5,979 nt of DNA. Origin: a bacterium. GTDB lineage: Bacteria > NPL-UPA2 > JAUVJM01. The position numbers and the translations under genes are program-made. The notes beneath the pieces are model-generated. The model was not told the origin of the DNA and did no database searches. It worked only from the letters and a program-made list of their open reading frames with translations. Below, piece by piece: positions 1-4,713 of the stretch (positions are counted from its first letter, which is position 1; each line of letters begins with the position of its first letter). Location of the stretch: contig JAUVJM010000084.1 of NCBI GenBank assembly GCA_030596585.1, positions 1 through 5,979 on the forward strand. Direction: 5' to 3'.

Positions 1-49
1 AGCAAGCCCCTCCACCAAGCACTGGCGGGCAAGTCTGCAACTACGTCTG

Positions 50-71
50 GCAGCTTGATGGCTGCTTTTTT
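50..71 (+). terminator. Possible plus-strand intrinsic terminator at the left edge
   Basis: GCAGC, loop TTGATG, GCTGC and then six T (66-71) form a short terminator-like hairpin on the plus strand. It overlaps a competing hairpin formed by CAAG-T-CTGC (30-38) and GCAGCTTG (50-57). A short plus-strand frame ends with TGA at 56-58, so this could be the end of a convergent gene or RNA lying mostly outside the window. I recognise no product. The 5-bp stem is weak, and on the minus strand there is no T-run after the hairpin, so it would not terminate the nnr transcript. Confidence 0.35.
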
Positions 72-85
72 ACTTTGTGCCTCTG

Positions 86-1633
86 CTACCCTGTACCTAT
101 TTTCAAAAAAACTTCAGAGAGAGAATCCAAAAGGTCGCCGGCTATCATGGCTTCCTTCCCCTTCACATCAGCCGCAATGTCGCCGGCAAGACCATGCAGA
201 AAAACTCCGGCTTTTGCCGCTTCAAGACACTCTATCCCCTGGCTGACAAGGCTGGCAATGATTCCGGTCAGAACATCTCCCATCCCTGCACTGGCCATAC
301 CCGAATTGCCGGTAGGATTGATGAACACATTACCGTCAGACCCGGCGATAACCGTCCTTGCACCTTTCAGCACAACGACTATCCCCTGTTTGACAGCTGT
401 CTCCCTGCTAAGACTGACACGCTTCGCCTGCACTTTCGAAGCCGGAATCCCAAGAAGTCTGCTCATCTCGCCGGGGTGCGGCGTTATTACCGTAGGAGCT
501 TGTCTCCTTCCCAGCAGGGAGATATCTCCCTCAAGTATATTAAGCGCATCCGCGTCAATCACCATCGGCTTCTCTACCGTCATCATCAACTTCCGCACCA
601 GAGCCTGCGTCTCAGGATGTCTTGCCAGTCCCGGTCCCACAGCCAGAGCATCCGCCTGCTTAACCATATCAATGATTTCTCCCTCTGCTTCAAGCCCGAG
701 CGTCCCTGCCTCCGTCTCAAGCAGCGGCTTGGTTATAACCTCCGTCAACTTAATTTCAAAGATCGTGTTCAAGCTTCTTGGAACGCCAAGCGTAACCAGT
801 CCGCATCCTGAGCGCAGAGCTCCCATGCTGGTCAGCACCGCGGCACCCGTATATCCACAGGAACCCGCTAACACAAGAACTCGTCCCATCGACCCTTTGT
901 GCGCATCTGGAGGTCTTTGAGGCAGAATCGAAGCAATCTCCTTATTCTGAAGCAGATGAAGAGATAGATTCTTGTCTTCGAGAAGCTTGTCCGGCAAGCC
1001 AATATCAGCCACCGTGAGCTTGCCCGCAAAACAGGCGCCGGGATACAGAAGCAGTCCTGCTTTGGGAAGACCGAGGGTAACCGTCTCCGTCCCCCTGACA
1101 CATACACCAAGAGGCAGCCCATTACCAGCATCAAGCCCTGATGGAATGTCAATACACACAACAGGCTTATTGCATTCCCCGACCGCGGTAATCGCACTCG
1201 CAACCAATCCTTTCATACGGTCATTCGCTCCCGTTCCGACAATAGCATCAACTACAAGGTCACATGATTCGAGCTCAGCCTTCAGTTTTTTTAACTCCTG
1301 GCTTGACACCTCAACAACCGGCAAGAGCTTACTAACAATGCTGAGATTAACCCGCGCATCACCCTTTACGTCTCTCTTTCTGCCGAGAAGAAGGACTGTT
1401 GTTTCTATGCCCGACTTCTTCAATTGCCGCGCGGCGACACAGCCATCCCCGCCGTTATTCCCCTTACCCGAGACTACAACAACACGGGGATTAGCAATCC
1501 CTTTTAGCATTTCTTCCACTTTTCGAGCCACCGCCATTCCCGCATTTTCCATAAGCACCAGTCCGGGAATGCAAAAATCCTTCATTGCTTTCCTGTCAAT
1601 TTCCTTCATCTCTCCTGCAGTTACAACTTTCAT
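86..1633 (-). CDS. nnr: Bifunctional NAD(P)H-hydrate repair enzyme (epimerase plus ADP/ATP-dependent dehydratase)
   Basis: It repairs NADH and NADPH damaged by hydration. The N-terminal YjeF_N domain (about residues 1-215) interconverts the R and S hydrates, and the C-terminal ribokinase-like domain (about 228-512) dehydrates the S form using ADP or ATP. The 515-residue fused product is the usual length. Epimerase motifs: MENAG (28-32), GKGNNGGDG (56-64), VDAIVGTG (128-135) and DIPSGLDAG (162-170). Dehydratase motifs: HKGSMGRVLVLAGS (245-258), GPGL (333-336), VIDADALN (358-365), TPHPGE (384-389), LKGARTVI (422-429) and GNSGMASAGMGDVLTG (442-457), with Asp453 as the likely catalytic base. The ATG at 1633 gives the standard start MKVVTAGEM. 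It is downstream of acpS, as in many genomes, but detached by 349 bp and possibly separately transcribed. The often-following tsaE is not recognisable in the remaining 85 bases. Confidence 0.97.
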   Translation of the reverse strand: MKVVTAGEMKEIDRKAMKDFCIPGLVLMENAGMAVARKVEEMLKGIANPRVVVVSGKGNNGGDGCVAARQLKKSGIETTVLLLGRKRDVKGDARVNLSIVSKLLPVVEVSSQELKKLKAELESCDLVVDAIVGTGANDRMKGLVASAITAVGECNKPVVCIDIPSGLDAGNGLPLGVCVRGTETVTLGLPKAGLLLYPGACFAGKLTVADIGLPDKLLEDKNLSLHLLQNKEIASILPQRPPDAHKGSMGRVLVLAGSCGYTGAAVLTSMGALRSGCGLVTLGVPRSLNTIFEIKLTEVITKPLLETEAGTLGLEAEGEIIDMVKQADALAVGPGLARHPETQALVRKLMMTVEKPMVIDADALNILEGDISLLGRRQAPTVITPHPGEMSRLLGIPASKVQAKRVSLSRETAVKQGIVVVLKGARTVIAGSDGNVFINPTGNSGMASAGMGDVLTGIIASLVSQGIECLEAAKAGVFLHGLAGDIAADVKGKEAMIAGDLLDSLSEVFLKIGTG

Positions 1634-1640
1634 AAATATA

Positions 1641-1646
1641 CCCCCT
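1641..1646 (-). promoter_or_regulatory. Ribosome binding site that fixes the nnr start
   Basis: AGGGGG ends 7 nt before the ATG at 1633. It supports this start over the TTG at 1705, which would add 24 residues absent from the family. Confidence 0.6.
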
Positions 1647-1652
1647 ATAAGT

Positions 1653-1681
1653 ATTAAAACACGAAAGCGGTGGGGAAGCAA
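1653..1681 (-). promoter_or_regulatory. Candidate sigma-70 promoter for nnr
   Basis: TTGCTT (1676-1681) and TTTAAT (1653-1658) are separated by 17 bp on the minus strand, just upstream of the nnr ribosome binding site. The -10 matches 5 of 6 consensus bases but the -35 only 3 of 6. The large gap after acpS makes a separate promoter for nnr reasonable, but this site is a guess from pattern alone. Confidence 0.3.
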
Positions 1682-1982
1682 GTTTTTTGCTAAAAGTGTG
1701 GTCAAATGGCACGTTAGAAGATTGTCTTGGAGCCTGAGAAATGTAGATTTGAGGGTACCCCAGAGGTAAAGTTAATCGGTGTAACATCCGTATTAATCTC
1801 AATTAAGAGAATTTCGCTTTTGGGGCACAAAGGCAAAATGTGCTATTAAATAGTAACTATTCCATACTGCTGGAAATGTTTATCAAAACTGAGTGCATTT
1901 TCAAGCTCAAGCCGCTCTATTACAGCGAAAGTGGTAGTACTAACATAACAACATATATATATCAAGTATTTTAACAGTGGAC

Positions 1983-2363
1983 CTAAAGCCTGTTCTCTGT
2001 AGTCTGAACCACTACATACGCAACGGCATACTCATCCGTATGTGATATACTCAATAGGATTTCTGTGTTTTCCGTCCCTTCTCCGGTCAAGTTCCTGCCT
2101 GACAACCGTACTACCGGTTTTCCCTGGACTTCGTTCGTGATTTCCACATCGGTCCATTTAAGGTTTTCGCCCGTTGCTTTCCTGACAGCCTCCTTTGCGG
2201 CAAAACGAGCGGCGTAATGAATCCCGCAGGAGGCATGCATCCTACAATATTCTACCTCGGCAGGAGTAAAAACGCGTTTCACAAAACGCTCTCCCCATTT
2301 CTCAATTGCCGCTTCTACGCGCGCAACCTCCACGAGATCCACACCAATTCCAACAATCCGCAT
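1983..2363 (-). CDS. acpS: Holo-[acyl-carrier-protein] synthase (AcpS)
   Basis: It transfers the 4'-phosphopantetheine arm of CoA to the conserved serine of acyl carrier protein, activating it for fatty acid synthesis. The 126-residue length is typical of the small trimeric group I phosphopantetheinyl transferases. The N-terminus MRIVGIGVDLVEVARV carries the metal-binding Asp9. RFAAKEAVRKA (53-63) carries the second metal ligand, Glu58. SISHTDEYAVAYVV (105-118) is the conserved C-terminal strand. The ATG at 2363 gives the expected family start, although the preceding ribosome binding site (AGAGATAAG) is weak. Only 15 nt separate it from the pdxJ stop, so translational coupling is plausible. 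The pdxJ-acpS-nnr order is a common bacterial neighbourhood. The last residues (VQTTENRL) are unremarkable. A 349-bp gap follows, breaking the close packing. Confidence 0.97.
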   Translation of the reverse strand: MRIVGIGVDLVEVARVEAAIEKWGERFVKRVFTPAEVEYCRMHASCGIHYAARFAAKEAVRKATGENLKWTDVEITNEVQGKPVVRLSGRNLTGEGTENTEILLSISHTDEYAVAYVVVQTTENRL

Positions 2364-2378
2364 CTTATCTCTACACTC

Positions 2379-3095
2379 TCATTTCCCAATCAGGGCAATC
2401 ATATCCTTGACTGCCCGCTCAAGCCCCAGGAAAACTGCCCTGGCAATAATAGTATGCCCGATGTTCAATTCTTCAATACCGGCGATTTCCGCTACATAAC
2501 CGGCATTTTGATAGGTAAGACCGTGCCCTGCGTGGACCGCAAACCCCAGTTTCTTCGCAACTCCAACTGCGTTAACCAACCTCTCCAGTTCCCCTTTAAA
2601 CTCGCCTTTGAGAAAACTCTCCGCATATCCTCCCGTATGAAGCTCAACCGATCTGGCGCCCGTTTCCAGAGACGCCCTGATTTCATCCTCCACCGGGTCG
2701 ACAAAAAGGCTCACCGTCACTCCTCTCCCCTGCAATTCGTCCACGACCCTAGATAACTCCTTCTCCTTCCCCTGCACCTTCAATCCGCCCTCAGTGGTCA
2801 ATTCTTCCCGCTTCTCCGGAACCAGAGTAACCTGGTCAGGCAAAAGACTGAGAGCTTTCCCCACCATCTCCCCAATAGCCGCCATCTCAAGATTCAACTT
2901 TATGTTGAGAGTGCTCTTTATCAGCTCCAGGTCTCTGTCCTGCATATGCCTTCTGTCCTCACGCAGGTGGGCAACTATCCCATCAGCGCCTGCCAGCTCA
3001 CAAATCATAGCCGCCCTCACCGGATCCGGCTCAAACGTGCGGCGTGCCTGGCGGACAGTTGCTACATGGTCAATATTAACCCCGAGTTTTAGCAT
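2379..3095 (-). CDS. pdxJ: Pyridoxine 5'-phosphate synthase (PdxJ)
   Basis: It condenses 1-deoxy-D-xylulose 5-phosphate with 3-amino-2-oxopropyl phosphate to make pyridoxine 5'-phosphate, the ring-closing step of the DXP-dependent vitamin B6 pathway. The 238-residue product is normal length. Conserved blocks: LGVNIDHVATVRQAR (4-18), HLREDRRH (43-50), NLEMA (68-72), LVPEKREELTTEGG (91-104), ELHTGGYA (151-158), AGHGL (189-193) and ELNIGH (209-214). By alignment from memory His43, Glu70 and His191 match the E. coli catalytic His45, Glu72 and His193. I chose the ATG at 3095 (MLKLGVNIDH) because GGGAGGG lies 6 nt upstream. The ATG at 3101 directly abuts that ribosome binding site and the TTG at 3110 lies upstream of it. 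It is 38 bp after folP and 15 bp before acpS, so it is very likely co-transcribed. Confidence 0.98.
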   Translation of the reverse strand: MLKLGVNIDHVATVRQARRTFEPDPVRAAMICELAGADGIVAHLREDRRHMQDRDLELIKSTLNIKLNLEMAAIGEMVGKALSLLPDQVTLVPEKREELTTEGGLKVQGKEKELSRVVDELQGRGVTVSLFVDPVEDEIRASLETGARSVELHTGGYAESFLKGEFKGELERLVNAVGVAKKLGFAVHAGHGLTYQNAGYVAEIAGIEELNIGHTIIARAVFLGLERAVKDMIALIGK

Positions 3096-3101
3096 TTTCA
3101 T

Positions 3102-3108
3102 CCCTCCC
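3102..3108 (-). promoter_or_regulatory. Ribosome binding site that fixes the pdxJ start
   Basis: GGGAGGG ends 6 nt before the ATG at 3095 and directly abuts the in-frame ATG at 3101. The spacing favours 3095, which also gives the normal PdxJ N-terminus. Confidence 0.75.
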
Positions 3109-3114
3109 AAAGCT

Positions 3115-3129
3115 TTTACCGGCGGTAAA
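3115..3129. other. Small hairpin in the folP-pdxJ gap
   Basis: TTTACC, loop GGC, GGTAAA forms a 6-bp stem with a 3-nt loop, 4 nt after the folP stop. There is no T-run after it on the transcribed minus strand, so it is not a terminator for the operon. It may be a small intercistronic mRNA structure or chance. A T-run follows on the plus strand, but no plus-strand gene is present here. Confidence 0.3.
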
Positions 3130-3133
3130 CTTT

Positions 3134-3988
3134 TTAAGATTCCTCGCTCCAGGATATTCCCTTCTTGACTGCGTCTACCATACGTGCTACCCGCCGCATG
3201 TATCTGACATCATGCACCCGCACCACGTCCGCACCATTCCAAATGGCACATGCAACCAGAGCGGCTGTTCCTTCCAGACGCTCATCCACCGGCAGATTGA
3301 GAACATTACCAATAACCGACTTGCGTGATACTCCTATGAGGATTGGCTGCCCCAGAGCTTTAAACTCCGAAAGTCTTTTGATTATCTCCAGGTTATGTTC
3401 TGTCTTTTTCCCAAAACCTATGCCCGGATCCACAATTATTCTTTCTCTGCTTACTCCAGCCGATACTGCTTTCTCAACAACTCCGCTTAGAAACCCGATG
3501 ACGTCTGACACAACATCCCCATACTGCGGATTTTCCTGCATCGTGCGCGGCTTGCCCTGCATATGCATCAGAACAATCCCCGCTCCGCTCTCAGCCGCCA
3601 CACTTCCCATATCAGGATCCCCGTCAAGGGCAGTTATGTCATTGACTATGTCAGCTCCCGCTTCAAGAGCTTCCCTCGCTATCTCCGATTTACATGTATC
3701 AATGGATACGGGAATGCCAATCTTGCCGGCAATCTCTTCCAGAACAGGCATAACTCTCCTACGCTCCTCATCCACCGATACGGGAGAAACTCCCGGCCGG
3801 CTCGATTCTCCTCCCACATCGAGCATATCTGCTCCTTCATCCACCATCTCCCGCGCTCTGTCAACTGCACTTCGCTTATCCAAATACAACCCGCCGTCGG
3901 AGAAAGAATCCGGAGTCAGATTGAGAATACCGCAAATAACGGTTCCCCCCCCCGGCTTCAGTACAAGAAGGGGGGTCAAGTCTTGCAT
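3134..3988 (-). CDS. folP: Dihydropteroate synthase (FolP)
   Basis: It condenses p-aminobenzoate with 6-hydroxymethyl-dihydropterin pyrophosphate to give dihydropteroate, and is the target of sulfonamides. The 284-residue product is a complete TIM-barrel enzyme. Motifs in order: ILNLTPDSFSDGG (21-33), DVGGESSRPG (57-66), SIDTCK (95-100), VNDI (115-118), MHMQGKPRTMQ (141-151), DPGIGFGK (187-194), SRKS (221-224) and RVHD (257-260). I chose the ATG at 3988 because AGGTG lies 5 nt upstream. The frame extends to an ATG at 4048, but that has no well-spaced ribosome binding site and adds residues of no family likeness. Oddities: the start codon and codons 2-6 (MQDLTP) lie inside a 19-bp inverted repeat, and codons 12-15 contain a run of nine G. 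A TTG at codon 4 is the nearest alternative start; there is no downstream ATG or GTG before the conserved core. Function is certain; the exact N-terminus is not. Confidence 0.96.
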   Translation of the reverse strand: MQDLTPLLVLKPGGGTVICGILNLTPDSFSDGGLYLDKRSAVDRAREMVDEGADMLDVGGESSRPGVSPVSVDEERRRVMPVLEEIAGKIGIPVSIDTCKSEIAREALEAGADIVNDITALDGDPDMGSVAAESGAGIVLMHMQGKPRTMQENPQYGDVVSDVIGFLSGVVEKAVSAGVSRERIIVDPGIGFGKKTEHNLEIIKRLSEFKALGQPILIGVSRKSVIGNVLNLPVDERLEGTAALVACAIWNGADVVRVHDVRYMRRVARMVDAVKKGISWSEES

Positions 3989-3990
3989 TT
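3972..3990 (+). repeat. Inverted repeat, left arm (contains the folP start codon)
   Basis: GGGGTCAAGTCTTGCATTT on the plus strand. Read on the minus strand it contains the ATG of folP followed by CAA GAC TTG ACC CC, encoding MQDLTP. It pairs perfectly with 4132-4150. After one mismatch the match continues for AGCA (3992-3995). Confidence 0.9.
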
Positions 3991-3993
3991 TAG

Positions 3994-3998
3994 CACCT
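3994..3998 (-). promoter_or_regulatory. Ribosome binding site for folP, at the inner edge of the inverted repeat
   Basis: AGGTG ends 5 nt before the ATG at 3988. It sits just inside the candidate mobile element, overlapping the imperfect extension of the repeat arm. Both the ribosome binding site and the start codon of folP therefore appear to come from the element. Confidence 0.6.
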
Positions 3999-4131
3999 GG
4001 CAATTTTCTAAACTCCCGATGAGTGGAAGGCCTTGAGACCAAATCCATTGAATCGCTAAAGAAAAACTCCGTTGTATCCCTACCTATTGCAGAAGATCTG
4101 TAACGAAACTATGTCAGCAAGAGAAATGCTC

Positions 4132-4150
4132 AAATGCAAGACTTGACCCC
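4132..4150 (-). repeat. Inverted repeat, right arm (just after the folE stop)
   Basis: This is the exact reverse complement of 3972-3990. It begins 5 nt downstream of the folE TAG on the transcribed strand. The inward extension covers 4127-4130 (matching AGCA), with the single mismatch at 4131. In the folE-folP mRNA the two arms could pair into a 19-bp stem that would cover the folP start codon. Confidence 0.9.
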
Positions 4151-4155
4151 TTTTG

Positions 4156-4713
4156 CTATTTCCGGATAAGGGCCATGACCTCAGCCCTGGTGGATTCATT
4201 TGTCCGGAAGATTCCGCGCACCGCCGAGGTCACGGTTATGGCACCCGGCTTTCGAACGCCTCTTGCTGTTATGCACATATGTTCAGCTTCAACTACCACG
4301 AGAACACCCCGCGGCTGCAAAACCCGTGCAATTGTCTCAGCAATCTGCGTGGTGAGCCGTTCCTGAAGCTGAGGCCGCCTGCTCAAAATATCCACCACCC
4401 GCACGAGCTTGCTAAGCCCCGTAACCCGCTTATTCTTGGGAATATAAGCAACGTGCGCTTTGCCAAAAAACGGAAGAAGGTGATGCTCACAAATGGAAAA
4501 GAGCGGGATACTCTTGACAAGAACCATCTCCCGGTGGTCCTCCCCGAGCACCTTCTTCAACTCTTGACCGGGTTCTCTTGACAACCCGCTGAAGAGCTCT
4601 TCGTACATAGAAGCTATTCTATCAGGAGTCGCTTCCAGTCCGGGGCGATCCGGGTTCTCCCCTATCGCCTCCAGAATCATTCTTACTGCCTTCTTTATCT
4701 TTTTTCTGTCCAT
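4156..4713 (-). CDS. folE: GTP cyclohydrolase I (type IA, FolE)
   Basis: It converts GTP to 7,8-dihydroneopterin triphosphate, the first step of tetrahydrofolate synthesis, in the cytoplasm. The 185-residue product matches the usual bacterial length. Zinc ligands are visible as Cys75 and His78 in SICEHHLLPF and Cys147 in EAEHMCI. The catalytic histidines of the family correspond to His77 and His145. The block RGVRKPGAITVTSAVRGIF (151-169) is the family signature. I chose the ATG at 4713 (MDRKKIKKAV) because GGAGAAGGTG lies 7 nt upstream. The longer frame to 4746 adds MMPGKWRRCWE, which has no family counterpart and lies deeper inside ftsH. With this start the gene overlaps the 3' end of ftsH by 92 nt in another frame, which suggests translational coupling. 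A mobile-element-like repeat begins 5 nt after the stop. folB and folK, needed between this enzyme and FolP, are not in the window. Confidence 0.97.
   Translation of the reverse strand: MDRKKIKKAVRMILEAIGENPDRPGLEATPDRIASMYEELFSGLSREPGQELKKVLGEDHREMVLVKSIPLFSICEHHLLPFFGKAHVAYIPKNKRVTGLSKLVRVVDILSRRPQLQERLTTQIAETIARVLQPRGVLVVVEAEHMCITARGVRKPGAITVTSAVRGIFRTNESTRAEVMALIRK

Larger units (their letters stand above)
1634..1982. other. 349-bp AT-rich intergenic gap between acpS and nnr
   Basis: This is the only long gap without a gene. I found no protein, tRNA or clear intrinsic terminator. It holds a weak candidate promoter near the nnr end, an 8-bp palindrome GGGTACCC (1753-1760), a direct repeat TTAATC (1772-1777 and 1793-1798, 21 bp apart), a weak GCACA/TGTGC stem (about 1826-1844), and an AT dinucleotide run near 1951-1961. 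A plus-strand open frame of 32 codons (1876-1974) lacks a ribosome binding site and is probably chance. The gap may be a mobile-element scar or a regulatory spacer. Confidence 0.5.
3972..4150. mobile_element. Candidate 179-bp non-autonomous (MITE-like) element between folE and folP
   Basis: The segment is bounded by a perfect 19-bp inverted repeat, and the arms extend inward to 24 positions with one mismatch. The 141-bp interior contains no recognisable gene, so it would depend on a transposase elsewhere. The terminal sequence resembles, from memory, repeats flanking REP-associated tyrosine transposase (RAYT, Y1/HUH family) genes in many bacteria. I could not check this. No flanking target duplication is evident, as expected for HUH-type elements. 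It fills the whole folE-folP gap, from 5 nt after the folE stop to within the first codons of folP. An alternative is a paired regulatory repeat forming a long-range stem in the mRNA, though a 19-bp perfect match around a coding start is hard to explain by chance. Confidence 0.62.

Noticed and set aside
1..17. Possible tRNA or tmRNA 3' end (sequence ending CTCCACCA)
   Set aside because: If CCA is at 15-17, the base expected to be the invariant C of the T stem (position 61) is G, and the upstream part is outside the window. There is not enough to call an RNA gene.
1..85. Start of tsaE downstream of nnr
   Set aside because: None of the three minus-strand frames shows a start codon with a ribosome binding site or a P-loop before the window ends.
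972..1769. Long plus-strand open frame opposite nnr
   Set aside because: It is antisense to a clearly conserved gene, is Ser/Pro/Arg-rich as expected of a shadow frame, and shows no domain.
1826..1844. GCACA/TGTGC hairpin as a terminator after acpS
   Set aside because: The stem is only 5 bp with a 9-nt loop and is not followed by a T-run on either strand.
1876..1974. Plus-strand open frame of 32 codons in the acpS-nnr gap
   Set aside because: No convincing ribosome binding site, low-complexity AT-rich composition and no recognisable domain; length is within chance expectation.
3165..4022. Long plus-strand open frame opposite folP
   Set aside because: It mirrors folP codon structure, is Ser/Thr/Pro/Arg-rich with no motif, and is a shadow frame.
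3989..4048. N-terminal extension of folP to the ATG at 4048
   Set aside because: No well-spaced ribosome binding site, and the extra 20 residues are element interior with no family likeness.
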